Both the position numbers and the translations under genes were made by a program. The notes under the pieces were generated by a model. That model searched no databases. It was not told where the DNA came from and saw only the letters and a program-made list of their open reading frames with translations. Positions 16,422-26,094 of a stretch of 64,000 nucleotides of DNA are shown here, piece by piece. The stretch's first letter is position 1; each line of letters starts with the position of its first letter. The stretch spans positions 124,001 to 188,000 of the forward strand of contig JAZKJM010000004.1 of NCBI GenBank assembly GCA_040384265.1, given 5' to 3'. Source of the stretch: Pseudomonadota bacterium (GTDB taxonomy: Bacteria > Pseudomonadota > Alphaproteobacteria > Rickettsiales > UBA3002).

Positions 16422-17450
16422 TTAGGTTTCGGGGGCTACTTCTAATAGAATCTTGCCCATATGCAAGCGTTCTTGCATCCGTTCGAGCGCTTTTTGCGCC
16501 TGTGCCAGCGGAAAAACGCTATCCACCACCGGCAGAATCGCCCCCGTGGCAAGGTGCGGCCAGATGCGCGCTTGCACCCCGGCCATGATCGCCGCTTTCT
16601 CAAGCCCCGTGCGGCTGCGCAGCGTCGCGCCCGACCAGCGCAGATGGTTCATCAGCAGCCGCGTCATTTTAAACGGGGCCACCGCCGTGCCTTCCAGCGC
16701 CGCCAGCGTCACCAGCCGCCCGCCATGGCGCAGCAGGCGTAAATGGGTCTCAACCTGCGGCCCGCCGAGCGTGTCGATGATGACATCGACCCCCGCATCC
16801 CCGGTCGCCGCCATCAGCTGCGCGGCAAACGGCGCCGTGCGGTGGTTGATGGCATGGATGCCAAGCCGGGCCAGCTGCGCTGCTTTTTCGGCGGTGCCGA
16901 CGGTGGCAAACACCTCCGCCCCCCAGGCGCGGGCAATTTGCGTCATCAGGATGCCAAGGCCGGAGGCCCCACCATGCACCAGCACCCGTTCGCCGGGCTG
17001 CAGGTTGGCTTCAAGCGCCAGCGCCATATAGGCGGTCGCCGCCGCTTCCGGCAGGCTGGCCGCCTGTTGCAGGGTGATGCCGGCGGGCAGGGGCAGCACG
17101 TGGGCGGCGGGCACGGCAACATACTCCGCATAGCCGCCACCCGAAAGCAGGGCACAAACGGGCATTCCGGGGGTAAAAAGAAGGTTGTCGGCGTCATTTT
17201 GAGCCACGATGCCCGCAATTTCGAGCCCCGGAAGCGGCGAAGCGCCCTCCGGCGGGGCATATTGGCCCGCGATTTGGAGCAAATCCGCCCGGTTTACCCC
17301 AATATAGGCCGTTTTGATGATGATTTCACCCGGTTTTGCCACTGGTCGGGGCAATTGGATGGGCTGCAATGCACCCTCCACAATCGCCATGGCGCGCATG
17401 GTGCGGGTAGCATCATAGGGCTGAGCTGTGGGCGTGGGTGACATGATCAT
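16422..17450 (-). CDS. NAD(P)H quinone oxidoreductase, medium-chain dehydrogenase family (PIG3-like)
   Basis: The product of about 340 residues has the GroES-like N-terminal domain (PGEIIIKTAYIGVNRADLLQIAGQY, typical of the TP53I3/PIG3 branch) and a Rossmann domain with VHGGASGLGILMTQIARAWGA. There are no zinc-ligand cysteines, as expected for the quinone reductase branch. It transfers electrons from NADPH to quinones in one step; the true substrate is uncertain. Met3 or a later Met could also be the start. It is divergent from the DUF1192 gene. Confidence 0.9.
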   Translation of the reverse strand: MIMSPTPTAQPYDATRTMRAMAIVEGALQPIQLPRPVAKPGEIIIKTAYIGVNRADLLQIAGQYAPPEGASPLPGLEIAGIVAQNDADNLLFTPGMPVCALLSGGGYAEYVAVPAAHVLPLPAGITLQQAASLPEAAATAYMALALEANLQPGERVLVHGGASGLGILMTQIARAWGAEVFATVGTAEKAAQLARLGIHAINHRTAPFAAQLMAATGDAGVDVIIDTLGGPQVETHLRLLRHGGRLVTLAALEGTAVAPFKMTRLLMNHLRWSGATLRSRTGLEKAAIMAGVQARIWPHLATGAILPVVDSVFPLAQAQKALERMQERLHMGKILLEVAPET

Positions 17451-17503
17451 TGATTTCTGTCTGTTTTATACTGGATTGCACACTCTATTGGGCAATTCAG
17501 TAT

Positions 17504-17582
17504 CAAAATAGTTGCGGTAAGCAACTGTTTTGCGCGGCGCAGCGCGCGTCACTTCAAAAAATAATCCATACGATTATTTTTT
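17504..17582. repeat. Two A+T-rich dyads in a divergent intergenic region
   Basis: The first dyad (17504-17532) pairs CAAAATAGTTGC with GCAACTGTTTTG around GGTAA, with one wobble. The second (17556-17582) is a perfect 11-base repeat, AAAAAATAATC/GATTATTTTTT, around CATAC. Both lie between the divergent genes starting at 17450 and 17627. They could be operators or hairpins near the two promoters. Nothing else is evident in 17451-17626. Confidence 0.6.
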
Positions 17583-17626
17583 AAACCACTATAACTGAAG
17601 TCAATGAAAACCCACGCGAGGCCACC

Positions 17627-17812
17627 ATGTTCATCGACGACGACCTGCCCAAGCATATGCAGCCAAAACCTTTCCCGCGGAAGCTGGAGGGCGTCTCCGT
17701 CGAGCATATGCGCGAATACCGGCAGGAGCTGCTGGACGAGATCGCCAAAATCGACGCCGAGATCGACTCCCGCGGCGGCGTACGCGCCAAGGCGGAGAGT
17801 TTGTTTAAATAA
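17627..17812 (+). CDS. DUF1192 family small protein
   Basis: The 61-aa protein begins MFIDDDLPKHMQPKPF and continues with a charged helix (VEHMREYRQELLDEIAKIDAEI) that looks like a short coiled coil; this is the pattern of DUF1192, a small alphaproteobacterial family of unknown function. GAGG precedes the ATG. It is followed directly by a terminator, so it is a single-gene unit. Confidence 0.85.
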   Translation: MFIDDDLPKHMQPKPFPRKLEGVSVEHMREYRQELLDEIAKIDAEIDSRGGVRAKAESLFK

Positions 17813-17847
17813 AAAACACCCCGAACTATCACAGTGCGGGGTGTTTT
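17813..17847. terminator. Bidirectional terminator between DUF1192 gene and rpmE
   Basis: A nine-base stem AACACCCCG/CGGGGTGTT is flanked by A and T runs on both sides, so it can end transcription from the DUF1192 gene and from rpmE, which converge here. Confidence 0.85.
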
Positions 17848-17872
17848 ATCTCGTAAGCGAAAGGTGCGTGGA

Positions 17873-18160
17873 TTAGGCGGCGCTTTCGTCTTTCTTGGCT
17901 TCTTTTTTCTCTGATTTTGGCTCAGCAGCGGCTTTGCCAGCATCGAAATTGATGCCACCAAAGCGGGTGTTGAAGCTCTCCAGACGACCGGTTTTGCGCA
18001 TATGCACGCCGCCGACCCATGCTGGGTGGGTTTTTGGATCAACATCGAGGGTGATGGTGTCACCTTCTTTGCCGTAGGTCGAACGCGTTTCGTAGCGCGA
18101 GCCATCGGTCATCACAATGGTGACGGTGTGGTAATCAGGGTGGATATTTGCTTTTGCCAT
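17873..18160 (-). CDS. rpmE: 50S ribosomal protein L31
   Basis: Start set at ATG 18160, giving [20 protein letters not shown], the usual L31 beginning. About 95 residues, with [23 protein letters not shown] matching the conserved C-terminal part (HPFYTG...GRVEKFNRRY in others). It lacks the CxxC zinc pair, so it is the cysteine-free (C-minus) form common in alphaproteobacteria, and has a Lys/Glu/Ala-rich tail. Confidence 0.93.
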   Translation of the reverse strand: MAKANIHPDYHTVTIVMTDGSRYETRSTYGKEGDTITLDVDPKTHPAWVGGVHMRKTGRLESFNTRFGGINFDAGKAAAEPKSEKKEAKKDESAA

Positions 18161-18243
18161 GGTCGGACTCCGAGTTTGAGGCGGGGTTATTAGCGGCATT
18201 ACGCACCCGGCGCAAGCAGAAAGTGGCGCTGGGCCGGATTATA

Positions 18244-19044
18244 CTAATGCCCCAGCGGCCCATTGCCGCCGCCAAAGCCCGGTGCGCGGGCGAGGGCGGC
18301 CTGCACATAGCCATGGGCCCGGCTGACGGCATCCGCCAGCGGCAACCCCTGGGCGAGGCCGGTGGCGATGGCCGAGGCAAAGGCGCAGCCGGTGCCATGG
18401 GTGTGGCGCGTGTCGCGGCGGGTGGCGGTGAGGGTGAGTGCAGCGCCGTCGCGCGTAACGAGGATGTCGCTCAGCACCGGCCCGCTGCCATGGCCGCCTT
18501 TGAGCAGCACCGCGTGGCTGCCAAGCGCCAGCAGCGCCTCAGCCGCCGCGCGCAGGCCATTTTCCGGGATCGGGCGGCCAAGCAGCAGCTCCGCCTCCGG
18601 CAGATTGGGGGTGATAATCGTCGCCCGCGGGATCAGCTGCGTTTTAAGCGCCTCCAGCGCCGCCGCCTCCAGCAACGCCGCGCCGCCCTTGGCGACCATG
18701 ACGGGATCGACGATGAGCGGGATCGGATCCGTCGGCAGGGAGCCAACGACAGTCGCAATCACCCCCGCCGAATGGAGCATGCCGGTTTTGATCGCATCCG
18801 CGCCGATATCTTCGAGGCAGAGGGCGATTTGCTGCGCAATAAAATCCTCCGGCACCGGGTGGATGCTAAAGACGCCGCGCGTGTTTTGCGCGGTCAGCGC
18901 GGTGATGGCACTCATCGCATAGCCACCCAGCGCGCTGACGGTTTTGATGTCGCCCTGAATGCCCGCCCCGCCGCCCGAATCCGAACCCGCGATGATCAGC
19001 ACGCGGCCATGGGGAATGGAGGGAGTGTGCGGTGCGCTCGCCAT
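18244..19044 (-). CDS. thiD: Hydroxymethylpyrimidine/phosphomethylpyrimidine kinase
   Basis: This kinase phosphorylates HMP and HMP-P in thiamine synthesis. The 266-aa product has the ThiD signature at the N-terminus (VLIIAGSDSGGGAGIQGDIK), TALTAQNTRGV, the magnesium/ATP region PLIVDPVMVAKGG, and the anion-hole motif HGTGCAFASAIATGLA. Its start lies eight bases after the glmM stop, so the two are likely one transcript. No TPP riboswitch or other thiamine gene is visible nearby. Confidence 0.95.
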   Translation of the reverse strand: MASAPHTPSIPHGRVLIIAGSDSGGGAGIQGDIKTVSALGGYAMSAITALTAQNTRGVFSIHPVPEDFIAQQIALCLEDIGADAIKTGMLHSAGVIATVVGSLPTDPIPLIVDPVMVAKGGAALLEAAALEALKTQLIPRATIITPNLPEAELLLGRPIPENGLRAAAEALLALGSHAVLLKGGHGSGPVLSDILVTRDGAALTLTATRRDTRHTHGTGCAFASAIATGLAQGLPLADAVSRAHGYVQAALARAPGFGGGNGPLGH

Positions 19045-19052
19045 GCGGCGGC

Positions 19053-20411
19053 CTACGCGGTGGCTTTGATGGGGTTGCTCATCAACGCCGCCAACTCATC
19101 GGCCATGCGGGTGATGGTGGCGGTGTCCTCGCCCTCGATCATGATGCGCAGCAGCGGCTCGGTGCCCGAGGGGCGCACAAGGATGCGGCCCTGGCTGCCA
19201 AGCGTGGCGGCAATCGCGGCAATCGCGGCGTTCACATCTGCCCGCGCTAAGGGGTCGTTGCCATCAAACCGCACGTTTTTGAGGATTTGCGGCACTGGGG
19301 TGAACAGGTCCATCGCCACGCTTGCCGGGCGGCCATCCTCCAGCAGCGCGGCGAGCACTTGCAGTGCCGCGATCAGCGCGTCGCCGGTGGTGGAGTAATC
19401 GCCGAAAATGAGATGGCCGGATTGTTCGCCGCCCATATTGTAACCATGGGCGCGCATCGCTTCCATCACATAACGGTCGCCGACTTTGGCGCGGTGCATC
19501 GACAACGCATGGCCGGCGAGGAAGCGCTCAAGGCCCAGATTGCTCATCAGGGTGGCCACAATGCCATCGCCCTTCAAATTGCCCTCGCGCGCGGCGCGCA
19601 CGGCCATCAGCGCCATCAGCTGATCGCCGTCCTTGATGTCGCCTTTTTCATCGACGATCGTCAGGCGATCCGCATCCCCATCCAGCGCAATGCCCAGATG
19701 CGCGCCCTCGCGCAGCACCGCTTCACTCAACGATTGCGGATGGTTCGAGCCGCAATCCTTGTTGATGTTGATGCCGTTGGGCGTGATATGGATCGGCACC
19801 ACTTCCGCGCCCAGCTCATACAGAATGATCGGCCCGACCTGATAGCCCGCGCCATTGGCGCAATCGATCACGATCTTGAGCCCATCCAGCCGCAGATGTT
19901 TGGGGAAGGTGGATTTCACAAACTCGATATAGCGGCCTGGCGCATCATCCAGCCGCTTGGCGCGGCCGATTTTTTCCGGGGCGGAAAACAGCCGTGCCGG
20001 GTCGTCATCCATGTGCGATTCAATCGCCAGCTCCGCATTGTCGGAAAGCTTGAACCCGTCCGGCCCGAACAGCTTGAGCCCATTATCCTGAAACACATTA
20101 TGCGAGGCGGAGATCATCACGCCCAGATCCGCCTTCATCGCCCGCGTCAGAAAGGCGACCGCCGGGGTGGGCATCGGCCCCACCAGCAGCACATCCATGC
20201 CGACCGACAGGAAACCCGAGGTCAGCGCGTTCTCGATCATATAGCCCGACAGCCGCGTGTCTTTCGCGATCACCACCCGGTGGCGGTGGCTGCCGCGGTT
20301 GAAATAATGCCCCGCCGCCATGCCCAGCCGCAAGGCGATGTCTGCCGTCATCGGGAAGCGGTTGGCGGTGCCGCGAATGCCATCCGTGCCGAAATATTTA
20401 CGTGTGCTCAT
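19053..20411 (-). CDS. glmM: Phosphoglucosamine mutase
   Basis: It converts glucosamine 6-phosphate to glucosamine 1-phosphate for peptidoglycan and LPS precursors. The 452-aa protein opens [13 protein letters not shown] and has the catalytic phosphoserine motif MISASHN with Ser103, the metal loop [15 protein letters not shown], the sugar-binding [10 protein letters not shown] loop and the C-terminal phosphate loop [15 protein letters not shown]. In many bacteria glmM follows ftsH; here an orphan gene on the other strand separates them. Confidence 0.97.
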   Translation of the reverse strand: MSTRKYFGTDGIRGTANRFPMTADIALRLGMAAGHYFNRGSHRHRVVIAKDTRLSGYMIENALTSGFLSVGMDVLLVGPMPTPAVAFLTRAMKADLGVMISASHNVFQDNGLKLFGPDGFKLSDNAELAIESHMDDDPARLFSAPEKIGRAKRLDDAPGRYIEFVKSTFPKHLRLDGLKIVIDCANGAGYQVGPIILYELGAEVVPIHITPNGININKDCGSNHPQSLSEAVLREGAHLGIALDGDADRLTIVDEKGDIKDGDQLMALMAVRAAREGNLKGDGIVATLMSNLGLERFLAGHALSMHRAKVGDRYVMEAMRAHGYNMGGEQSGHLIFGDYSTTGDALIAALQVLAALLEDGRPASVAMDLFTPVPQILKNVRFDGNDPLARADVNAAIAAIAATLGSQGRILVRPSGTEPLLRIMIEGEDTATITRMADELAALMSNPIKATA

Positions 20412-20495
20412 GCCCCACGCTTAGCGCGAATGCCCCGGCGCTGCAATGAAATGAATGGTTAGATTTCGTGAGGGCGGCGGCGCGCCTTCATGCGA

Positions 20496-20524
20496 TTGTC
20501 ACATAACCGTCATCGAACCGTCAT
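20496..20524 (+). promoter_or_regulatory. Pho box (PhoB-type direct repeats) upstream of an orphan gene
   Basis: Three seven-base units in register, TTGTCAC, CCGTCAT and CCGTCAT, are separated by exactly four bases each (ATAA and CGAA). That 11-base period and the xxGTCAx unit are the signature of PhoB sites (CTGTCAT-N4-CTGTCAT). A TACATT element at 20535-20540, ten bases downstream, could be the -10 box. The ATG of the next gene is at 20577. Confidence 0.65.
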
Positions 20525-20576
20525 ACTCCCGCGCTACATTGGGAGCCTAATCTCGACCATAAAAAGGACAATAACG

Positions 20577-21788
20577 ATGGCACGCATTACCCAAAAAGAA
20601 GAAAAAGCAATTAAGGAAGCAGAACGCGAGAAAGTATTCAAGGAAACCGAAAATCTAAGCGATGCGGAAGTCGTCGCACTGCACAAGGCAAATCCACCGA
20701 TTTACGAATTTCTCGTTGAGAAGCCTACGATGAAGGAGTCGCGCGCGGAGGCGACAGACCATGCTCGCAGCGAGATCTATTATGAAGTATACAATGCACG
20801 CTTTTCCAAGCAGGCGGAGGCCATCCGTGAAGTGCTCAACGGCACGCCCTACGAAGAATTACTGAGTGAGCAGGGGCGTGCCGCCATCCAGGCGCAATTC
20901 AAGGATGTAAGCGATCTTTGGGGAGGCGGCATCGTATCCAGCAGTCTGCGCGATTGCATTGAGCAGCGTTATACTGCCATGGTCGAGAAGGGTGTAGAGG
21001 CGTCCCTTGAGAAGTTGCGCCAGTCCACTGCGGATAGTTCCGTTGAGCAGATAGAGGCGCGTGCAATAGATGCAGAGAGCGCTGCAGCAGAATACACCCG
21101 GCTTAATGGGCATACGGCACAACCCGGCATTATCCTTCACACGGTTACAGGTCCTACAAAATATCTGAAATTCCCAACGGTAGAAGCGGCCAGCGACTGC
21201 GCTGCATTGGGTACTCTCTATGCCGAGCGTTACAACGCGCGCTTGCAGAAGCGAACGGGTGACGCCGTTACGATTGATGCAAAGCTGCCGGCATTGCAGC
21301 CAAAAATCCATGATGCATTAGAGGCCCTGGCGGAAAAATGCGGGCGACGTGTCATCAATCAGATAAAGTCGTCTCTGAATCAAACCCATAGTTACGAGTT
21401 GAGTGCGCAAGGGGACCTGCAACTCAAGACATCCGAAATGTGGGGTATATTTGGGCGTACGACAGAAGAAAAAGCCAAGCTAATCGGCGAGATGTTCGTG
21501 GAATTAAATCTCGCGACGCCAAAGCAGATAGAGACGCTCTTCAGTCAGGTTGCCTTTGAAGAGCCACGGGAGAACTTAAGAAAGCCGAAGAGCATTAAGG
21601 CGATTGTTGAGGCGGGTGCTGCATCAGGGAGCGGTCATTCGCTTGCCTTGCCCAAGAACAAGGATAGACTGAGCGCAATTCTCGATGGCGAGGACCACGG
21701 CATGGGCAGCGACGACATGGACCGTGGCGAAGGCAACGGCTGGGAGCGATTCGTTCCTCGCGGCGGCAACGGTGGGCTAGGGTTCTAG
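20577..21788 (+). CDS. Unknown protein, 403 aa, with upstream Pho box
   Basis: Start chosen at ATG 20577 after AAAAGGAC; the open frame extends upstream to 20490 but through the Pho box. I do not recognise a family. The protein is soluble, with no signal peptide or membrane helix. Residues 1-45 are a highly charged helix, the rest mixed helical with few cysteines (CIEQRY, CAALGT, CGRRV), and the last 20 residues are Gly/Asp-rich and end GGLGF. Base composition is visibly less GC-rich than in glmM and ftsH, which suggests acquisition. Its stop overlaps the ftsH stop by four bases in a convergent layout. The Pho box implies phosphate-starvation expression; function open. Confidence 0.8.
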   Translation: MARITQKEEKAIKEAEREKVFKETENLSDAEVVALHKANPPIYEFLVEKPTMKESRAEATDHARSEIYYEVYNARFSKQAEAIREVLNGTPYEELLSEQGRAAIQAQFKDVSDLWGGGIVSSSLRDCIEQRYTAMVEKGVEASLEKLRQSTADSSVEQIEARAIDAESAAAEYTRLNGHTAQPGIILHTVTGPTKYLKFPTVEAASDCAALGTLYAERYNARLQKRTGDAVTIDAKLPALQPKIHDALEALAEKCGRRVINQIKSSLNQTHSYELSAQGDLQLKTSEMWGIFGRTTEEKAKLIGEMFVELNLATPKQIETLFSQVAFEEPRENLRKPKSIKAIVEAGAASGSGHSLALPKNKDRLSAILDGEDHGMGSDDMDRGEGNGWERFVPRGGNGGLGF

Positions 21789-23695
21789 CTCTCCGTCGTC
21801 TCTTCCACCACCTTGCGGCTTGGCAGTTTGCTGCGCACGGCTTTGGGGGCTTCGGCGGAAGGGTCCGGCCGGGCGATTTCCTCTCCGCGCATGATCTGGT
21901 GGATCTCCTCGCCGGTCAGCGTTTCATAATGGATGAGGGCGAGGGCGACATCTTCCAGCTGCTTGCGGTTTTCACTCAGGATGCGGGTTGCTTCGGCATG
22001 CGATTCGTTGACGATGCGCTTGATCTCCGCATCCACCGCCGCTGCCGAGGATTGCGAGCGCATGAGCGGCTGGTTGGTGTCTTCCGTCGCTTTATAGAGC
22101 ACCGGGCCAAGGCTCTCGCTCATGCCCCACTCGCTCACCATCGCGCAGGCGAGGCGGGTGGCGTATTGGATGTCTGAGCTGGCGCCGCTGCTGACTTTGG
22201 CGGTGCCGAAGATAATTTCCTCGGCGACGCGGCCGCCCATGCTGACCGCTAAATCCGCATACATTTTCTCGCGCAGGTAGCTCACTTTATCGGCTTCCGG
22301 CAGGCGCATCACCATGCCCAGCGCCCGTCCGCGCGGAATGATGGTGGCTTTGTGGATCGGGTCGCTCGCTGGGCAATGCACCGACACCACCGCGTGGCCC
22401 GCTTCGTGGTAGGCGGTCATTTTCTTCTCTTCCTCGCTCATCACCATCGACTTGCGCTCGACGCCCATCATCACCTTATCCTTCGCATGCTCCAGCTCGC
22501 GCATGGTGACGACTTTTTTGTCATAGCGCGCGGCCAGTAGCGCCGCTTCGTTCACAAGGTTGGCAAGGTCCGCACCCGAGAAACCCGGCGTGCCGCGGGC
22601 GATGATTTTCGCATCCACATCCGGTGCCATCGGTACTTTTTTCAGATGCACCTGGAGGATTTTGGTGCGGCCCTCAATATCCGGGTTGGGCACCACAATC
22701 TGGCGGTCGAAACGGCCCGGGCGCAGCAGCGCGGAATCCAGCACATCCGGCCGGTTGGTCGCGGCGATCAGGATCACGCTCTCATTGGCCTCGAACCCAT
22801 CCATCTCGACCAGCAATTGGTTGAGGGTTTGCTCGCGCTCATCGTTCCCACCGCCGATGCCGGCGCCGCGATGGCGACCGACCGCATCGATCTCATCGAT
22901 GAAAATAATGCAGGGCGAATTCTTTTTGCCTTGCTCGAACATGTCGCGCACGCGGCTGGCGCCCACGCCCACAAACATCTCCACAAAATCCGAACCGGAG
23001 ATGGAGAAGAACGGCACGCCCGCTTCGCCCGCAATGGCGCGCGCGAGCAGGGTTTTACCCGTACCCGGAGGGCCAACCAGCAAGCAGCCGCGCGGGATTT
23101 TGCCGCCCAGCTTCTGGAATTTCTGCGGGTTCTTCAGGAACTCGACAATCTCCTGCAATTCGTCCTTCGCCTCATCGATCCCGGCAACATCGTCGAACAG
23201 TTTTTTCTCGGTGTTTTCGTTGAGCATTTTGGCGCGGCTTTTGCCAAAGCCCATGGCCCCGCCACCGCTGCCACCCTTGCCCGATTGCATCTGCCGCATG
23301 AAGAAAATATAGACGCCGATCAGCACCAGAAACGGCAGCCACGACGACAGGAACACGCCCCAGAACGAATCCAGCCCCGAACTTGCGGCCGCGGCCGAGA
23401 GTTTCACGTTATGGTCGCGCAGGTTCTGCACCAGGCGCGGATCATTCACCGCTTGCAGCGCGAAGGCTTCGTCGTTTTTCAGCTTGCCCTGAATGCGGGT
23501 GCCCGATTCCTTGCTCTCGCGGATGATGACTTCCTTCACCTCACCGGCCTCGACCTTGCTCAGGAAATCCGAATAGGCCATTCGCGGCACATTGCTGCCA
23601 CCATCGGAGGAAAGCCCCCCGGCGAGGTTAACAAGCACAAACAGGGCGAAAATAATGCCAATCCAGAGCATGATATTTTTACTGATGGGTGGCAT
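21785..23695 (-). CDS. ftsH: ATP-dependent zinc metalloprotease FtsH
   Basis: Membrane-anchored AAA+ protease that degrades unneeded or damaged membrane and soluble proteins. Start set at ATG 23695 behind GGAG, giving [20 protein letters not shown]. Two membrane helices (about 8-28 and 105-125) flank a periplasmic domain; then come Walker A GPPGTGKT, Walker B FIDEIDA, the second region of homology ([20 protein letters not shown]), and the protease zinc site HEAGH with a distal aspartate. About 636 residues, normal length. It is the last gene of the pal-cpoB-tilS-ftsH string. Confidence 0.97.
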   Translation of the reverse strand: MPPISKNIMLWIGIIFALFVLVNLAGGLSSDGGSNVPRMAYSDFLSKVEAGEVKEVIIRESKESGTRIQGKLKNDEAFALQAVNDPRLVQNLRDHNVKLSAAAASSGLDSFWGVFLSSWLPFLVLIGVYIFFMRQMQSGKGGSGGGAMGFGKSRAKMLNENTEKKLFDDVAGIDEAKDELQEIVEFLKNPQKFQKLGGKIPRGCLLVGPPGTGKTLLARAIAGEAGVPFFSISGSDFVEMFVGVGASRVRDMFEQGKKNSPCIIFIDEIDAVGRHRGAGIGGGNDEREQTLNQLLVEMDGFEANESVILIAATNRPDVLDSALLRPGRFDRQIVVPNPDIEGRTKILQVHLKKVPMAPDVDAKIIARGTPGFSGADLANLVNEAALLAARYDKKVVTMRELEHAKDKVMMGVERKSMVMSEEEKKMTAYHEAGHAVVSVHCPASDPIHKATIIPRGRALGMVMRLPEADKVSYLREKMYADLAVSMGGRVAEEIIFGTAKVSSGASSDIQYATRLACAMVSEWGMSESLGPVLYKATEDTNQPLMRSQSSAAAVDAEIKRIVNESHAEATRILSENRKQLEDVALALIHYETLTGEEIHQIMRGEEIARPDPSAEAPKAVRSKLPSRKVVEETTES

Positions 23696-23779
23696 GGGTT
23701 TCGTCTCCGGGTTGAAGTCTCGTGTTGCCAGTAGCGGGCTGCGCAGCACCCGCAAAGAAACGGGCGACCGGCGGGCGGG

Positions 23780-25099
23780 CTACTGCTTGTTCAACCACCA
23801 AAACGGCGCGGCGGCAAGCGGTTTTGCCGGGGCAAAGCCAATGACGACGCGCGTGGCCTGATGCTCGAAAGCGCTTGTCTCCATATGGGGTGTAAACTGC
23901 AGCACATCAAGATGCCACAGCGACGGCGTCGCCAGTGGCAGCGAGCGGTCGCCCTGTTTGCGGCCCGCATGGCCAAGTGCTTTGAGGGTGAGCGCCTGCC
24001 CTTTGGCGATGTGGTAGGTGACCTGAAACCGCCCATCCCACGTCACGCAGCCCTCGCCACTCAGGGTTAGGGGCGGCGCAACGCGGCCATGTTCGCGGGC
24101 GATGCGCAGGGTGCCGTTGTGGCAGGTGATTTCGCAATGCTGCAGCGTGCGGGTGGGCATGCCATCCGCAAGGGCGGCGGCGAGCCCGGTGGTTTCCGCC
24201 ACGCGCGGGCGGTGGGTCGCGCCGCTGACGGTGGTCAGCAGGTCGGCGAGCAGTTGATGGGCAAGGCGCGCGTCGAGTTGCTGCCATCCGGCGAGCGGCA
24301 GCTGGGCATACCCGGCGGGGTGCAGGGTGACGAGCCGCATCGCCGCATCCGCCAGCGCATCGTCGCGTTTGCCGCGTGCTTCGCCCGCATGCCGAGCCGT
24401 GGCGCTCAGCGCGATGGCTTGCGCTGGATTATCCGCGAGCTGCTGGCGCATGCGCACCCGTGCGAAATCCATGTTGCGGTTGGAAGGGTCTTCGATCCAC
24501 GCGACATGCTGCGCGCGCAGGTAGGTTTCAATGTCGGCGCGCTCCACGCCCAGCAGCGGCCGCAGGAAGCGCACGCCGCGATATGCGCGCATGGCGCCGA
24601 TGCCGGATGCGCCATCCGCGCTTTCGCCGCGTGCCTCGTGGAGGGCAACCGTCTCGCGCTGGTCGCCCGCATGGTGCGCGACCAGGCAATGCAGGATGCC
24701 CTGCGCGCGGCAATACTCGGCGAGCGCATCGTAGCGCCGCTGCCGGGCGGATGCCTGAAGGTTGCTCGCGGCAGGATCCGGCGGCGGGGTGAGTATCTGG
24801 TGCTCGATGCCGCGCGTGCGCATCCATGCCCGCACCGTGCGCGCCTCGGCGGCGGATTCCGCACGCAACCCATGATCGACGGTGAGCGCGACGATGCGGC
24901 CGCCATGCGCGCGCGCATACGCATCTGCGAGCAGCGTCAACGCAAGGCTATCCGCCCCGCCGGAAAGGGCGACGGCTAAGAGGTGGGGGGCGGGGGTCGT
25001 GATTGGGGATTGGCAGGAAAGGGAGAGAAGCGGGTGGATGATATCCGGAAAAATCTTCCCTAATCTCGAATCATCCATCCCCAATCCCGCTACTTGCAT
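23780..25099 (-). CDS. tilS: tRNA(Ile)-lysidine synthetase
   Basis: It modifies C34 of tRNA-Ile(CAU) to lysidine. The PP-loop ATP-binding motif AVALSGGADSLALTLLADAY lies near residue 45, followed by VDHGLRAESAAEA and the conserved HHAGDQRETVALHEARGES region; the C-terminal part is divergent, as usual for the family. The frame opens at ATG 25099, overlapping the end of cpoB by ten bases; ATG 25078 is an alternative with a G-rich leader. Placement between cpoB and ftsH is typical for alphaproteobacteria. Confidence 0.95.
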   Translation of the reverse strand: MQVAGLGMDDSRLGKIFPDIIHPLLSLSCQSPITTPAPHLLAVALSGGADSLALTLLADAYARAHGGRIVALTVDHGLRAESAAEARTVRAWMRTRGIEHQILTPPPDPAASNLQASARQRRYDALAEYCRAQGILHCLVAHHAGDQRETVALHEARGESADGASGIGAMRAYRGVRFLRPLLGVERADIETYLRAQHVAWIEDPSNRNMDFARVRMRQQLADNPAQAIALSATARHAGEARGKRDDALADAAMRLVTLHPAGYAQLPLAGWQQLDARLAHQLLADLLTTVSGATHRPRVAETTGLAAALADGMPTRTLQHCEITCHNGTLRIAREHGRVAPPLTLSGEGCVTWDGRFQVTYHIAKGQALTLKALGHAGRKQGDRSLPLATPSLWHLDVLQFTPHMETSAFEHQATRVVIGFAPAKPLAAAPFWWLNKQ

Positions 25100-25974
25100 T
25101 GCATCGTAGTACGCGCATCCCCAGCGCGCGCGGCAGTGCGCGCGGCGGTTTCGGAATATTTGCTGATGACCTGGCCAAGCACAATGCAGGCTTCGCTGGT
25201 GCGCTTGATCTGGTTGAGCGAGAGGGCGAGTTTATACAGATTATCCGGCGCTTTCTGGCCTTCCGGGTTTACCTCGAAGCCTTTGCGGAAGCTTTCTGCC
25301 GAGCGGGTGAAATCGCTGCGCGCATACTGGCTCTCGCCCAGCCAGTAATAGGCGTTGCTGGTCAGCGGGTCAGAGGGATATTTTTTCACGAACGTATCGA
25401 AGCTGGCGGCGGCATCGCTGTATTTTTTATCGTTCAGCAGCTTGAATGCGGCGGCGTAATGCGCGTTGGCATTCGGGAAATCCTTGCCGGTGAGGGCGGG
25501 TTTCGCCACGGCGGGCTCTGGCTGGTAATTGGCGGCTTTTTCAGCCGCAGCAGGGGCCTCGGCCGTGGCAACCGGTGTGGCTGCAGCCGCGCTGGCCGCA
25601 GCAATGGCGGCCGCTTGTTGGGCGCTGGCCTCGGCCTGTTTTTGCTCGATCGCGCGCAGGCGATAGTCCACATCATCCGACAGTTTTTTTATCTGGTCGG
25701 CGTTTTGTTTATTCTGGAACTGGGCTTGCTCCAACTGGCCGTGCAACTGGCGTATTTCCTCATCCACCTGGCTGAGGCGCACCTGCAGTTGGCCGGCATT
25801 GGCAGGCAACGCATCCGAACCGCCGCTATCGCCGCGGTAAACCTGCTTTTGCACGAAATTCACATCGCGCTCCAGGCGGTTCAGGCGATCGACCAGCGCA
25901 CTGGTATCTTCCTGCGCATAGGCGGTCGGCGCCGCGATCACGAGTGCCAGAAAAACAAAACGAAGTGCGCGCAT
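25090..25974 (-). CDS. cpoB: Cell division coordinator CpoB (YbgF)
   Basis: Periplasmic partner of TolA that couples peptidoglycan synthesis to outer-membrane constriction. Start set at ATG 25974, six bases after AAGGGG. A signal peptide ends PTAYAQ; an N-terminal coiled coil (LVDRLNRLERDVNFVQKQV) is followed by an Ala/Pro-rich linker and C-terminal TPR repeats (YSDAAASFDTFVKKYPSDP, NAYYWLGESQYARSDF). About 294 residues. It follows pal after a terminator, so it may also have its own promoter. Confidence 0.94.
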   Translation of the reverse strand: MRALRFVFLALVIAAPTAYAQEDTSALVDRLNRLERDVNFVQKQVYRGDSGGSDALPANAGQLQVRLSQVDEEIRQLHGQLEQAQFQNKQNADQIKKLSDDVDYRLRAIEQKQAEASAQQAAAIAAASAAAATPVATAEAPAAAEKAANYQPEPAVAKPALTGKDFPNANAHYAAAFKLLNDKKYSDAAASFDTFVKKYPSDPLTSNAYYWLGESQYARSDFTRSAESFRKGFEVNPEGQKAPDNLYKLALSLNQIKRTSEACIVLGQVISKYSETAARTAARAGDARTTMQCK

Positions 25975-26041
25975 GGTCATCCCCTTGAATGGTTGCTCTT
26001 GGCTACCAAGTTTTCGTAAACCGCACAAGCGGCGTCACAAC

Positions 26042-26070
26042 AAAAAAGCCCGCTGGTTTCCCAGCGGGCT
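26042..26070 (-). terminator. Terminator between pal and cpoB
   Basis: On the minus strand a perfect ten-base stem AGCCCGCTGG/CCAGCGGGCT with a four-base loop is followed by a T run, about 25 bases after the pal stop. Confidence 0.85.
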
Positions 26071-26094
26071 TCGTTTGTTCGTCGTACGCGTGAA

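Noticed and set aside
19287-20462. 391-codon plus-strand frame antisense to glmM
   Set aside because: GlmM motifs are intact on the other strand; the antisense frame has no domain features.
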